A stretch of DNA of 64,000 nt from contig NZ_JAGTAR010000023.1 of the NCBI RefSeq assembly GCF_018156225.1, positions 1-64,000 on the forward strand, written 5' to 3'. The notes beneath the pieces were generated by a model. It saw nothing but the letters and a program-made list of their open reading frames with translations. It made no database searches and was not told the origin of the DNA. This DNA is from Carboxylicivirga sediminis (lineage in GTDB: Bacteria > Bacteroidota > Bacteroidia > Bacteroidales > Marinilabiliaceae). The translations under genes and the position numbers were made by a program. This document shows, piece by piece, positions 26,920-36,516 of the stretch; positions within the stretch are counted from its first letter, which is position 1, and every line of letters begins with the position of its first letter.

Positions 26920-27684
26920 CTATTTGAAAAACAAAAAGATAGCTGATAACAATGTGATAGTATATATTAAAAATCGATAAGGTTTTTCAGGAATATGACC
27001 AACAATTCTTTTACCAACGAAGGTGCCGGTGATTAACACCGGAATCATAATCAGGTTGAGGTGAAGTGTTTGCCAGTTAATAGTTTGCCAGCTGACAATA
27101 TGAAAAGGTACTTTAAATGAGTTGAGCAGTAGATAGAACCAGGCCCCTGTACCAATATAAGCAGCCTTCGGTAAACGCATTGATAGCAGGTATAAATTAA
27201 AAATTGGGCCGGCAGCGTTGCCAATCATAGTGGCAAAGCCACCAGACAAACCCAGTCCGTTTGAAAAGACCTTTGAGTTTGAAATGTTTACTTTTCCCTT
27301 AAATTCATTATAGAGAAGTAGTCCTACGCAAATTAGGATGGCTGTGCCCATGGTCTGTTTAAATTGGGCATCGCTAATTTTAGATCCCACAAAAACCGCT
27401 ATTAAAATGCCGATTACTGCCGGCGGGATTAGTTTTAAAATCAGTTTGATATTTGCGCTCTTATAGAAGAAACGTAGGGCCATTATATCGCCGGCCAGCA
27501 AGCAGGGTAATAGAATGCCTACCGATGCTTTGCCGCCATAGAAATGCGCAAATAATGGAATAACAAACATGGACAGGCCTTTAAGCCCGGCTTTTGAAGC
27601 GCCAATGAAAAATGCTGCCAGAATGGTGATGCTCCAGGTGGTCCAGTCGCTATTTAATGGATTGATGAATTCGTGTATCGACAT
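26920..27684 (-). CDS. TSUP (TauE/SafE) family permease
   Basis: The 254-residue integral membrane protein has about eight hydrophobic segments and the two internal repeats of the family (ITILAAFFIGASKAGLKG and GLGLSGGFATMIGNAAGP). Members export sulfite, sulfoacetate or other small organic sulfur compounds; the substrate cannot be read from the sequence. The start overlaps the TatD-like gene by 35 bp, so the two are translationally coupled. Confidence 0.9.
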   Translation of the reverse strand: MSIHEFINPLNSDWTTWSITILAAFFIGASKAGLKGLSMFVIPLFAHFYGGKASVGILLPCLLAGDIMALRFFYKSANIKLILKLIPPAVIGILIAVFVGSKISDAQFKQTMGTAILICVGLLLYNEFKGKVNISNSKVFSNGLGLSGGFATMIGNAAGPIFNLYLLSMRLPKAAYIGTGAWFYLLLNSFKVPFHIVSWQTINWQTLHLNLIMIPVLITGTFVGKRIVGHIPEKPYRFLIYTITLLSAIFLFFK

Positions 27685-28324
27685 TGAATAAGTACTTAAA
27701 ATTATCCTGAATAATTTCTTGTAATTGAATTAATTCAAGATTTAATACGTTTGAAGCTTTTTCATAAATGGATTCAATGCGAAGCTGTGGATTGTCATCT
27801 GTCTCCAAAAATAGTCGATTGTGCGGAATAAATGGCAAGGATTGGAGCACCTTTGAGTGCTTTTTTAATAGTGATGCGCCAACAGAAAAGTAAAAACCAT
27901 GTTTCAGGGCTTGTTCCATCGTTTCTTTTGAAGCATTAAAGCCATGAAATATCCAGGGTTGAGAGGGGTGAAGGTCTTTGCGTAATTGAATGATTTCGGA
28001 ATAGGCTTTTACGCAATGGATAATAAGCGGTAGGCACAAGTGCTCCGATAGTTCAATTTGTGCGATAAATACCTCTTTCTGTATTGATAAATCAGGACCT
28101 CTGAGTTTATCTAATCCACATTCGCCAATAGCCAGCAGGTTTTCGTGTGGCTTAATGCTGTTCAGTAGTTCTTTCGATGATTGATTGATGTGCCACGGAT
28201 GCAGGCCTGTGGAGTGTAAGAGGGTTGGCTCCTGTTTGTGGTATATAGAAGAAGCATCCATATTAACCACTTCTTTAATATGGATGCTTTTAGTCGGGTG
28301 ATGTGTATGTATGTTAATATACAT
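27650..28324 (-). CDS. TatD-like metal-dependent hydrolase
   Basis: The product has 224 residues, short for TatD (usually about 260). It shows the N-terminal NIHTHHPT metal site, AIGECGLDK, the LIIHCVKAY histidine, the WIFHGF motif and LETDDNPQ, which together place it in the TatD DNase family of amidohydrolases. The missing length is mainly in the N-terminal and interdomain loops. It overlaps the TSUP permease gene. A nuclease or deoxyribonuclease role is a family inference. Confidence 0.8.
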   Translation of the reverse strand: MYINIHTHHPTKSIHIKEVVNMDASSIYHKQEPTLLHSTGLHPWHINQSSKELLNSIKPHENLLAIGECGLDKLRGPDLSIQKEVFIAQIELSEHLCLPLIIHCVKAYSEIIQLRKDLHPSQPWIFHGFNASKETMEQALKHGFYFSVGASLLKKHSKVLQSLPFIPHNRLFLETDDNPQLRIESIYEKASNVLNLELIQLQEIIQDNFKYLFNVDTRIHQSIK

Positions 28325-28348
28325 TCTCTGTTATTGCCATACTTACCG

Positions 28349-29011
28349 TTAAAAGATTCTGTATCTTGATGATGTGTCGCATTCGGCAGCTAATAAATTA
28401 ACTTTGTGTAAGGTTACATCTGCTTTATCTTTAGCCGTAAGCTTTACGCGTTCTATTGGCTTGTTGACAATTAAAGTTGCACCGCTTATCTGTGCATCAA
28501 GTTCTTGTATTTGTTTGGAAGATACAATAGTTCTTGATTTTTCATGTGAAGTAAGTTGTACGAAATTAATGGCGCTACTTCTCTGTATCTGAAATTGACC
28601 CTGATGAAGATTGGTTATCTGAATGCTATCTTGTTGTATATCAATATTAACCGAACCGCCATTGTTGACGATGGTATTGATGTTGCTGACATTTATGTTA
28701 TAACTCAATCTTGATTTGCTTGATGCAGACGATTTTAAAATCAGGGTGTCGGCAATAATTTCAAACGGTTTACCAATAACTGAGTCTTTTTCATAGGTGT
28801 ATTGCAACTTGCCAATGGAATCCGTTCTTAAATTAACACTGTTTCCTGACTGAATTAAAACTACGTGAATGTTGCTTAACTCAGACTCTATGGTTTCGAG
28901 CTGCTCATTGCTGTTAAAATGGTTTGGTCTTTCAATAGTTATCATAAATGAGAGAAGAAATGCTACCACAACCGACAGAAAGCTGATTAGAATTATCTTA
29001 CTTGTTTTCAT
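28349..29011 (-). CDS. membrane-anchored beta-helix-like protein (DUF2807-type)
   Basis: The product has 220 residues: one N-terminal membrane segment (ILISFLSVVVAFLLSFM), then repeated short strands rich in Ser, Asn, Thr and Ile that look like a head-GIN (DUF2807) beta-helix. Its start overlaps the GntR gene by 14 bp, which makes it the last gene of the ABC operon. The function is unknown; an envelope-sensing or adhesion-like role is a guess. Confidence 0.65.
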   Translation of the reverse strand: MKTSKIILISFLSVVVAFLLSFMITIERPNHFNSNEQLETIESELSNIHVVLIQSGNSVNLRTDSIGKLQYTYEKDSVIGKPFEIIADTLILKSSASSKSRLSYNINVSNINTIVNNGGSVNIDIQQDSIQITNLHQGQFQIQRSSAINFVQLTSHEKSRTIVSSKQIQELDAQISGATLIVNKPIERVKLTAKDKADVTLHKVNLLAAECDTSSRYRIF

Positions 29012-29378
29012 CTTCGTTCTCTTTAAGCTGGTTAAACAAAGGCTCTAATTCAGTCTTAGTAATGCGCAGTAATTTAACCTGCTGTATGAAGGTAGGAAGT
29101 ATTTCTTTTGTGAATTCTTCTTTGCGAAATTCTCTGATTGTATCCGGTGCATTTTCGGTTACAAAATACCCAATGCCTCTTCGGTTTTCCACAATGTTAC
29201 TATGTTGTAATTCTAAAAATGTTCTCATAATAGTGTTTTGGTTAACGCCTAGTTGCGTGGCCAGTTGTCTAACTGATTGAACTTTATCTCCTGGCGCATA
29301 GTCTCCCGACAAAATGCGCTCACATATATTGTCGGCTATCTGTTGAAAGATACCTTTGTTGTTCTTAAACTCCATCAT
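28998..29378 (-). CDS. YtrA-type GntR family repressor
   Basis: The product has 126 residues: a winged-helix N-terminus (GDYAPGDKVQSVRQLATQ, then GVNQNTIMRTFLELQ) and a short helical tail. The brief C-terminal domain is the YtrA arrangement, and members usually repress an adjacent ABC transporter. The gene overlaps the permease gene by 4 bp and sits between it and the beta-helix protein, so the operon regulates itself. The likely operator is at 30996-31013. Confidence 0.9.
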   Translation of the reverse strand: MMEFKNNKGIFQQIADNICERILSGDYAPGDKVQSVRQLATQLGVNQNTIMRTFLELQHSNIVENRRGIGYFVTENAPDTIREFRKEEFTKEILPTFIQQVKLLRITKTELEPLFNQLKENEDENK

Positions 29379-30151
29379 GCTATCTCTTTTTCTTTCACCC
29401 TATAAAAGGCATAAGCCAATGTGGTGATTAATAATGCTATTTCAACTCCTATCAGATAGTATACTGTATTTTCGTTGTTCTCAAATACCGCAAACCATGG
29501 TATTCTGCCATTCTTGTAAATTTCAACCCATCCTATTATGATGTAGAAATAAAAAATAATGATGCCGGCAACAGCACCTAGTATCAGCAGGGTTTTGATC
29601 AATGGCTGTTTTCGAAAAACTGTTGCACCGGTAAACAATACCGATTGGTGTATCAGTCCTGTAAGTATGATGCTTACAATTGCAAAAAACAGGTCGTCGT
29701 GATCTATTTGGCTAAAAATGGCCCAAAGCCTAAACCCTTCAATGTTAGATTGTGGAAAATACCATAAGGCTAATTCCGTTGCCAGGCGCGAGCTGATGTA
29801 GAAAATTACGGGTAGCACAATCCATGGTGCAATAATTCTAATGATGAGGTTTAAAGTAAATTTCTCAGTAACAGAACAGGGTAAAAGCAAGAAGTCAAAC
29901 GTTTTCTCCTTACTCCTAAAGGCCGGAAATGCATATGCGGCAAATGGCAGGGCAATGGCCGAATTGAGTATGATAAAAAACGGTAGCCATTCCATCGTAG
30001 CAATATAGGCATTGTTGAAAGTAAATATTAATAAAATAAGCGTGTAGCCAATAAAGATAGAAGCCAATGCCAATGCCAGAGTTTTACCTGCGAGTTGGTA
30101 TTGCTGTTTTAGTAGCTTGCCAAATCTGTTAATATTAAACGTGTTATTCAT
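29375..30151 (-). CDS. ABC transporter permease
   Basis: The 258-residue polytopic protein has about six hydrophobic spans and a charged tail (YRVKEKEIA). It lacks any ATPase or substrate-binding motif. It lies 14 bp after the ATPase gene and directly before the YtrA regulator, so it should be the membrane half of this exporter. Related operons respond to cell-envelope antibiotics in other bacteria. Confidence 0.8.
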   Translation of the reverse strand: MNNTFNINRFGKLLKQQYQLAGKTLALALASIFIGYTLILLIFTFNNAYIATMEWLPFFIILNSAIALPFAAYAFPAFRSKEKTFDFLLLPCSVTEKFTLNLIIRIIAPWIVLPVIFYISSRLATELALWYFPQSNIEGFRLWAIFSQIDHDDLFFAIVSIILTGLIHQSVLFTGATVFRKQPLIKTLLILGAVAGIIIFYFYIIIGWVEIYKNGRIPWFAVFENNENTVYYLIGVEIALLITTLAYAFYRVKEKEIA

Positions 30152-30165
30152 GATTAAGGGTTTTC

Positions 30166-30975
30166 TTAGTTAAACTTAACACCATCGTTGATGGCATTAA
30201 ACAATAGTTCGATGTCCACTTCTGATGTGTTGCCGTTAGCCGCTGTTACAACCTTATAGCCCATAGGATTAAGTTCGCTGTAAAGGACCTGTTCGGGCAG
30301 GTGACTCACAATTTTAAAATCGTATTTCTCAGATAGATCAATGATGGTGTTGTTAAAAATAATTCGCCCATTATCAACCAATAATATCTTGTCAATCAAT
30401 GTTTCTACATCTTTTACCTGGTGTGTTGAAATAAGTACTGTTTGATCATCTTCCAATGCGCCTGCTACCATCTGTCTAAAGATAGCTTTTGATGGAATAT
30501 CAAGTCCGTTCGTTGGTTCATCTAAAATAATCACCTGGCACTTTGTGGATAGGGCGAAGGCTATTCGGAATTTCTTTTTCTGTCCGTGACTCATTTTAGA
30601 GAGCACTTTGTTTTGATCTAACTCAAACTGCTTAATCAGATCATTAAATAATGTGCGGTCGAATCGCGGATAGAAACCTGCGTGCGCCTCAACGAATTTG
30701 AATATTTTTACCGTTGGCATTATAAATTCCTCAGGCACAAAGTAAATCTGCTCCAGAAATTCTGGTGAACGCTTGATGGGTATTTGACCATTGACTGTTA
30801 TTTCTCCTGCGTTAGGAGTGAGTAATCCGCTAATCAGTTGTAGTAAAGTGGTTTTTCCAGCGCCGTTTTTCCCTAGCAAACCAATGATTTGACCAGCTCC
30901 TTCTTCAAGTGATAAATCCTTGAAGAGTGGAGCTTGTTTTTTGTAAGCAAAACTTAGGTTATTGATTGTAATCAT
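30166..30975 (-). CDS. ABC transporter ATP-binding protein
   Basis: The product has 269 residues, with Walker A GKNGAGKTT (35-43), a Q-loop, signature MSHGQKKKF, Walker B VIILDEPTNGLD and the switch His in STHQ. It is the first gene of a four-gene operon (ATPase, permease, YtrA regulator, membrane protein). Substrate unknown. Confidence 0.92.
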   Translation of the reverse strand: MITINNLSFAYKKQAPLFKDLSLEEGAGQIIGLLGKNGAGKTTLLQLISGLLTPNAGEITVNGQIPIKRSPEFLEQIYFVPEEFIMPTVKIFKFVEAHAGFYPRFDRTLFNDLIKQFELDQNKVLSKMSHGQKKKFRIAFALSTKCQVIILDEPTNGLDIPSKAIFRQMVAGALEDDQTVLISTHQVKDVETLIDKILLVDNGRIIFNNTIIDLSEKYDFKIVSHLPEQVLYSELNPMGYKVVTAANGNTSEVDIELLFNAINDGVKFN

Positions 30976-30995
30976 TTAGAGTTGTTTTACTGTTA

Positions 30996-31013
30996 TAGTG
31001 AAATAGTACACTA
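30996..31013 (-). promoter_or_regulatory. candidate operator of the YtrA regulator
   Basis: TAGTG (30996-31000) and CACTA (31009-31013) form an inverted repeat with an 8-bp spacer, 21 bp upstream of the first gene of the ABC operon. A second copy of the half-site with its flank, TAGTGAAATA, occurs at 31105-31114. The layout suits a dimeric GntR repressor but has not been compared with known sites. Confidence 0.45.
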
Positions 31014-31182
31014 CAAATGTAAATGGATTTTTTTAATTTCCAAATGTTTTAAGTTGTTTTTCTTAGTTTATGAGAATTAGCCATTTAATAGCATTGTGAT
31101 ATTCTAGTGAAATATGTCATTCGGTTTTGCTGGCATTTGACAAATCATTATTTTTCACAATTATTAAAAAAATCTACCCACT

Positions 31183-32787
31183 ATGAAACGTCGTGATTTT
31201 CTCTTGAGCTCTGTATTAAGCGCAGTCGGAATAAGCCTGTCTGCCTGCAGTAAACCTGGTCATGCTAATCAGACCAAGCGGACGCATACCGAGGACTTTC
31301 CACTATCCGATATAAGTGTTGTTGAACTACAGGAAAAGATGAAATCCGGCGAATTAACATCGGAAGACATAGTGCAATTGTACCTGAACCGCATTGAGCA
31401 GATAGATAAAAAGGGACCAGGTATTAATGCAGTAGTTGAGATAAACCCGGATGCTATTGACATTGCCAGAAGTTTAGATGAAGAAAGGAGTTTGGGTAAT
31501 TTACGAGGACCATTGCACGGCATACCTGTTTTGATTAAAGAAAATATTGATACAGGCGACCAAATGATAACCTCCGCCGGCTCGTTGGCTTTAAACAATC
31601 ATCGGGCTAAGAAAGATGCGTTTATCGTTTCAAAGCTCAGACAGGCAGGGGCTGTTATTCTAGGCAAAACAAATTTAAGCGAATGGGCCAATTTTCGCTC
31701 TACCAACTCAAGCAGCGGGTGGAGTAGCCGGGGTGGCCAAACGCGCAATCCTTATGTGCTTGATCGCACGCCATGTGGTTCTTCTTCAGGTTCGGCTGTG
31801 GCTGTGGCAGCTAACTTGGTGCCGTTGGCCGTAGGTACAGAAACGGATGGATCAATTGTATGTCCATCAGGTATTAATGGTGTTGTGGGTATTAAGCCAA
31901 CAGTGGGTTTACTGTCTCGAACAGGCATTATTCCAATTTCCGATAGTCAGGACACAGCAGGGCCAATGGCTTGTTCTGTAAGAGATGCGGCCTTACTTTT
32001 AATGGCCATGGTGGGAGAGGATGAGGCGGATACAGCCACAGCAAATCAGCCTGCACAGGCAGGTATCTATCTTAATTTCGATGATAATGTACTGTCGGGT
32101 GCACGAATTGGTTATTTAAGTAAAAGCTCAGCTTTTGATAAACGTGTTTCAGATATTATGAATGAAGTGGTTAATCTCTTAAAAGAAAAAGGAGCTGATG
32201 TGATCGAAGTGAAGTTGTCTGAGGAGGTAAATGAACTGGGGCAGTATGAATGGACCTTGCTGCTGTGCGAATTCAAAGATGGCCTTGATAATTATCTGAA
32301 ATCGCATCCCGAATGTGGTTTTAAGTCGTTGGGCGAACTGATTGAATTCAATAAAAAGAATGCTAATGGTGTGATGCCATGGTTTGATCAAGAGATATTT
32401 GAAGCAGCTAATGCAACTAAAGGTTTAGATGATCCCAAATACAAAGTAGCAAAAGAAAAGTGCCTTGAGCTTTCGCGTGATAAAGGCATTGATAAATTGA
32501 TGGCAGAGCATAATCTGGATGCTATCATAGCACCAACCAATGGGGCGGCATGGTGTATTGATTATGTGAATGGCGATAACTTTGGTGGTGGTAGCTCGCA
32601 GTTAGCAGCTGTTTCAGGCTATCCGAGTATAACAGTGCCGGCCGGAGATATTAAAGGCTTGCCCATTGGGGTGTCCTTCTTTGGCTTGCCGTATACTGAA
32701 AGTCGTTTGATTCAGATAGCTCATTTGTATGAGAAGGTGAGCAAGAAACGTTTCCAACCCCAATTCATTAATAGCTTGATTCAATAG
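31183..32787 (+). CDS. exported amidase-signature hydrolase
   Basis: The product has 534 residues. The N-terminus MKRRDFLLSS has a twin-arginine motif, and LSAC gives a lipobox, so it is probably a Tat-exported lipoprotein. The amidase-signature core has VLIKEN (Lys119), CGSSSGS (cis-Ser near 200) and TETDGSI (nucleophile near Ser224); the spacings match the Ser-cisSer-Lys triad. The substrate cannot be predicted; the sequence resembles the broad amidase family rather than GatA. It sits 2 bp before the diacylglycerol kinase gene. Confidence 0.88.
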   Translation: MKRRDFLLSSVLSAVGISLSACSKPGHANQTKRTHTEDFPLSDISVVELQEKMKSGELTSEDIVQLYLNRIEQIDKKGPGINAVVEINPDAIDIARSLDEERSLGNLRGPLHGIPVLIKENIDTGDQMITSAGSLALNNHRAKKDAFIVSKLRQAGAVILGKTNLSEWANFRSTNSSSGWSSRGGQTRNPYVLDRTPCGSSSGSAVAVAANLVPLAVGTETDGSIVCPSGINGVVGIKPTVGLLSRTGIIPISDSQDTAGPMACSVRDAALLLMAMVGEDEADTATANQPAQAGIYLNFDDNVLSGARIGYLSKSSAFDKRVSDIMNEVVNLLKEKGADVIEVKLSEEVNELGQYEWTLLLCEFKDGLDNYLKSHPECGFKSLGELIEFNKKNANGVMPWFDQEIFEAANATKGLDDPKYKVAKEKCLELSRDKGIDKLMAEHNLDAIIAPTNGAAWCIDYVNGDNFGGGSSQLAAVSGYPSITVPAGDIKGLPIGVSFFGLPYTESRLIQIAHLYEKVSKKRFQPQFINSLIQ

Positions 32788-32789
32788 AA

Positions 32790-33158
32790 ATGAGTGAGCG
32801 GTTCTCCATTAAAAAGCGTTTTAGGAGTTTTAAGTTTGCCCTCAATGGCATAAAAATCCTCCTTAAGGAAGAGCATAATGCACGCATTCATCTTTTGGCA
32901 GCTATAGGTGTGGTGTTGGCAGGGGTTTATTTTTCCCTTTCGCCAATAGAATGGGTGGCTGTTTTGCTTTGTATCGGATTTGTTTTTGCCATGGAGCTCT
33001 TAAATTCAGCCATTGAAGCTTTAGCTGATCTTGTAAGTTCCGAACACTGGGTATTAATTAAAAAGGCCAAGGATATGGCTGCAGCTGCGGTTTTGGTCGC
33101 TGCATTAGTGGCTTTTGTGGTTGGCTTGTTAATTTTTCTGCCAAAGTTAATTTCATAA
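32790..33158 (+). CDS. dgkA: diacylglycerol/undecaprenol kinase family protein
   Basis: The product has 122 residues: an N-terminal charged helix with EEHNARIHL, three membrane segments and the family motif FAMELLNSAIEALADL, then KKAKDMAAAAV. It phosphorylates membrane lipid alcohols (diacylglycerol in Gram-negatives, undecaprenol in Gram-positives); which applies here is uncertain. It begins 2 bp after the amidase stop. Confidence 0.9.
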   Translation: MSERFSIKKRFRSFKFALNGIKILLKEEHNARIHLLAAIGVVLAGVYFSLSPIEWVAVLLCIGFVFAMELLNSAIEALADLVSSEHWVLIKKAKDMAAAAVLVAALVAFVVGLLIFLPKLIS

Positions 33159-33186
33159 AAAAGGAGATGACTAAACAGCCATCTCC
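33156..33186 (-). terminator. terminator of typA
   Basis: On the minus strand GGAGATG...CATCTCC is followed by a T-rich run, correctly placed after the typA stop. On the + strand it lies just after the kinase gene, but without the T tract on that side. Confidence 0.65.
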
Positions 33187-33225
33187 ATAGGGTTGCTAAC
33201 CCGATAATCCAAAAATTACCGGTTA

Positions 33226-35022
33226 TTATTTAGAAGCTCTTTTACGTTCGTGTTCCAAAAGTAATATTTTTCTTAAACGAATATTTGAAGGAGTAACTTC
33301 AACGTACTCGTCTCCCTGAATATATTCCAATGCTTCTTCCAAACTGAAACGAATCGGAGGAGCTAGTTTGACTTTATCATCAGCACCTGATGAACGCATG
33401 TTGCTCATCTTCTTGGCCTTTGTTACATTGATGGTTAAGTCGCCTTCGCGATTGTTTTCACCAACAACCTGCCCCATGTATACTTCTTCCTGAGGTGCAA
33501 TAAAGAATTTACCTCTGTCTTGTAGCTTATCCATTCCGTAGGCAATTGAAGTGCCTGACTCAATTGCAATTAAAGAGCCATTAATACGCTTCTCAATTTG
33601 ACCTTTCCATGGTTGGAATTCGATAAAACGGTGTGCCATAATGGCCTCACCTTGTGTGGCAGTCAGCATATTGCTACGCAAGCCTATGATACCTCGTGAC
33701 GGAATATTGAACTCTAAATGAACACGGTCACCTTTTTTCTCCATCGATTTTAAATCACCTTTGCGCTGCGAAACCATTTCAATGGCTTTGCCGGAGTGTT
33801 CTTCAGGTAAGTCAATGGTTAAATCTTCAACCGGTTCCAGTTTTTCACCAAACTCTTCTTTGATAATTACGCGTGGCTGACCAACCTGTAATTCGTAGCC
33901 TTCGCGACGCATGGTTTCAATCAGTACTGATAAGTGAAGCACACCACGGCCATACACATTCCATGCATCGGCAGATTCTGTTTCTTCTACGCGTAGAGCC
34001 AGGTTTTTCTCAAGCTCTTTATCCAAACGATCTTTGATGTGGCGCGAGGTAACGTATTTACCGTCTTTGCCAAAGAAAGGAGAGTTGTTAATGGTGAATA
34101 ACATACTCATGGTAGGCTCATCAATAGCGATTGGTTCCAAAGGCTCCGGATTCTCAAAATCAGCAATGGTATCACCAATGTCGAATCCTTCAACTCCAAT
34201 TAGTGCGCAAAGCTCACCGCAAGTAACCTGTTCAACTTTAGTGCGCCCTAATCCATCAAATACGTTCAGTTCTTTAATGCGAGTGCGAGTGATGCTGCCA
34301 TCACGCTTAACAAGGCTCACATCCTGGTTCACTTTTAGCTCGCCACGGTGCAAGCGGCCAATAGCGATACGACCTAAATACTTACTGTGGTCAAGTGATG
34401 TAATTTGAAGTTGAGGTGTTCCTTTATTGTATTCTGGTGCCGGTATGTGCTCAATAATTGCATCAAAAATGGCCTCAATATTGTCAGTTTTCTTTTTCCA
34501 GTCCGTACTCATCCAGTTTTCTTTGGCTGAACCATAAACGGATGGGAAATCCAGCTGATTTTCTGTTGCATCCAGCGAGAACATCAAATCAAATACATCT
34601 TCATGAACCTCTTCAGGACGGCAGTTAGGCTTATCTACCTTGTTGATAACCACAATTGGTTTCAAGCCAAGAGCAATTGCCTTTTGCAGCACAAATCGAG
34701 TTTGCGGCATGGGACCTTCAAAGGCATCAACCAGCAGCAGTACACCATCGGCCATGTTTAATACTCGTTCAACCTCGCCTCCAAAATCGGAGTGACCAGG
34801 GGTGTCAATGATGTTAATTTTAACACCATTCCACATTACCGACACATTTTTAGATAGAATTGTGATGCCGCGCTCACGCTCCAAATCGTTGTTGTCCATT
34901 ATGAGCTCACCAACTTCCTGGTGCTCTTTAAACAGCTTACCGGCCATTAACATCTTGTCAACCAGTGTAGTTTTGCCGTGGTCAACGTGTGCGATGATGG
35001 CTACGTTTCTAATCTCTTGCAT
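33226..35022 (-). CDS. typA: ribosome-associated GTPase TypA/BipA
   Basis: The product has 598 residues. The start is taken at [20 protein letters not shown] (35022); the reading frame could run 62 codons further upstream, but that extension is unlike TypA and overlaps the promoter and the divergent cobB start. G-domain motifs are [21 protein letters not shown] and NKVDKP, followed by EF-G-like domains and the TypA-specific C-terminus. It acts in ribosome assembly and stress response. A consensus -7 box lies 22 bp upstream. Confidence 0.95.
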   Translation of the reverse strand: MQEIRNVAIIAHVDHGKTTLVDKMLMAGKLFKEHQEVGELIMDNNDLERERGITILSKNVSVMWNGVKINIIDTPGHSDFGGEVERVLNMADGVLLLVDAFEGPMPQTRFVLQKAIALGLKPIVVINKVDKPNCRPEEVHEDVFDLMFSLDATENQLDFPSVYGSAKENWMSTDWKKKTDNIEAIFDAIIEHIPAPEYNKGTPQLQITSLDHSKYLGRIAIGRLHRGELKVNQDVSLVKRDGSITRTRIKELNVFDGLGRTKVEQVTCGELCALIGVEGFDIGDTIADFENPEPLEPIAIDEPTMSMLFTINNSPFFGKDGKYVTSRHIKDRLDKELEKNLALRVEETESADAWNVYGRGVLHLSVLIETMRREGYELQVGQPRVIIKEEFGEKLEPVEDLTIDLPEEHSGKAIEMVSQRKGDLKSMEKKGDRVHLEFNIPSRGIIGLRSNMLTATQGEAIMAHRFIEFQPWKGQIEKRINGSLIAIESGTSIAYGMDKLQDRGKFFIAPQEEVYMGQVVGENNREGDLTINVTKAKKMSNMRSSGADDKVKLAPPIRFSLEEALEYIQGDEYVEVTPSNIRLRKILLLEHERKRASK

Positions 35023-35043
35023 AGCTAAAATCCAAATGAGCCG

Positions 35044-35051
35044 CAAAGGTA
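35044..35051 (-). promoter_or_regulatory. -7 box of typA
   Basis: TACCTTTG on the minus strand is an exact TAnnTTTG match, which supports the shorter typA start. Confidence 0.5.
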
Positions 35052-35177
35052 CTGCTATTTTTTGGGATACAGCATCATACGATGTTAAAAAAGACATGAA
35101 GGTTTTAAATATTGAGAATGATTCGTAGTGGATTTCTATATCTTTGGCGCGCAGAAGCTGTAACAAATACCTAACAA

Positions 35178-36503
35178 ATGAAGCATTCTTTTTTAATAGC
35201 GGCACCATCCAGTAATTCTGGAAAAACTATTGTTACACTGGGCCTTATAATGGCTCTTCGGAATCTTAACTTCAATATCCAGCCCTTTAAATGTGGTCCT
35301 GACTATATTGATCCTTTGCACCATAGCCAGGTCGCTGGAGTCCAATCCTATAATTTAGATGTTTGGATGTCGGATGAAGCGCATATAAATGCTGTGTATG
35401 GGGAACAAATGCAAAAGGCCGACATAGGCATAGTTGAAGGTGTTATGGGGTTGTTTGATGGTGCTAAAAAGGATACAGGTAGTTCAGCAGAAATAGCACG
35501 TATTCTTGATTTGCCAGTAGTGTTAGTGGTTAATGCTGCAGCAACAGCTTATTCTGTCGCGCCTTTGCTGTATGGTTTTAAAAATTTCAATAAAAACATT
35601 AGGGTTGAGGGGGTTATCTTTAATAAGGTGTCGGGCGATTCACATTATCAGTTTTTAAAAGAAGCAGCAGAGGATGCTGGTGTTGTTGCTTTAGGATATA
35701 TACCAAAAAATGATAAGTTGACATTGGAGTCGCGCCATTTGGGCTTGTCGTTAACCGAGAATGATCAGATGCTTTTGGCGGTTGATGAGGCAGCAAAGCT
35801 CATAGAGCAACACGTCAACCTGGAGCATCTTTTACAGATTACTCAAAGGGAAATAGTTTCGTTTAGCAACGAAGAAAGACCCGTGCGTAAAAAGGAGATT
35901 AGGATTGCAATTGCCCAGGATGAGGCATTTAATTTTATGTATCCGGCCAATGTTGATCGACTAAAAGAAATAGGTGATATAATGTATTTTAGTCCATTGT
36001 ATGATAATGACATAACAGAATGTGAGTTACTTTGGTTTCCGGGTGGTTACCCTGAGTTATTTGCGCCACAATTGGCAGCAAATACTGATATGTTGAATGC
36101 CATCAGACGATTTGAGAAGTTGGGTGGCAGGATTGTAGCTGAGTGCGGAGGCATGATGTACATGGGTAAATCAGTTGAGCTAAAAGATGGCTCGGTTCAT
36201 CCAATGCTTGGCCTAATTGACTATGAAACTTCAATAAGGAACATGAAGCTGAAGTTGGGGTATCGCTCTGTGGAGATCGATAGACAACTGTTTAAGGGGC
36301 ATGAGTTTCACTATTCAACAGTCAGCAACGACTGTGCTGAAAAAGCTGATGCTTGGGTACAAACTGCCAGAGGTGCAACAGCAGACATGGCCATCTATCG
36401 TACAAACAATATTTGGGCGTCCTATTTTCATATCTATCTTGGTGAAAAGGATAAGATGGAGAACTTTATACAAATGATGTTGCGAGGCGGTTCACCCATG
36501 TGA
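35178..36503 (+). CDS. cobB: cobyrinate a,c-diamide synthase (CobB/CbiA-like)
   Basis: The product has 441 residues: an N-terminal P-loop-like synthetase domain with SSNSGKTIV, KCGPDYIDP and VEGVMGLFDG, and a C-terminal class I glutamine amidotransferase domain whose nucleophile is the Cys in AECGGMMYMG, with the HFHIYLGE catalytic His near the end. It amidates the a and c side chains of cobyrinic acid using glutamine and ATP. No other cobalamin gene lies in the window, so a standalone salvage role or a different amidation target is possible. Confidence 0.88.
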   Translation: MKHSFLIAAPSSNSGKTIVTLGLIMALRNLNFNIQPFKCGPDYIDPLHHSQVAGVQSYNLDVWMSDEAHINAVYGEQMQKADIGIVEGVMGLFDGAKKDTGSSAEIARILDLPVVLVVNAAATAYSVAPLLYGFKNFNKNIRVEGVIFNKVSGDSHYQFLKEAAEDAGVVALGYIPKNDKLTLESRHLGLSLTENDQMLLAVDEAAKLIEQHVNLEHLLQITQREIVSFSNEERPVRKKEIRIAIAQDEAFNFMYPANVDRLKEIGDIMYFSPLYDNDITECELLWFPGGYPELFAPQLAANTDMLNAIRRFEKLGGRIVAECGGMMYMGKSVELKDGSVHPMLGLIDYETSIRNMKLKLGYRSVEIDRQLFKGHEFHYSTVSNDCAEKADAWVQTARGATADMAIYRTNNIWASYFHIYLGEKDKMENFIQMMLRGGSPM

Positions 36504-36516
36504 ATAGCTTGTTCAA

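Noticed and set aside
29002-29280. 92-codon + strand frame opposite the GntR gene
   Set aside because: It is entirely antisense to a confident regulator gene and shows no domain.
35023-35208. 62-codon N-terminal extension of typA
   Set aside because: The extension is hydrophobic and aromatic, unlike TypA; the consensus -7 box lies inside it and the divergent cobB start overlaps it. MQEIRNVAI is the natural start.
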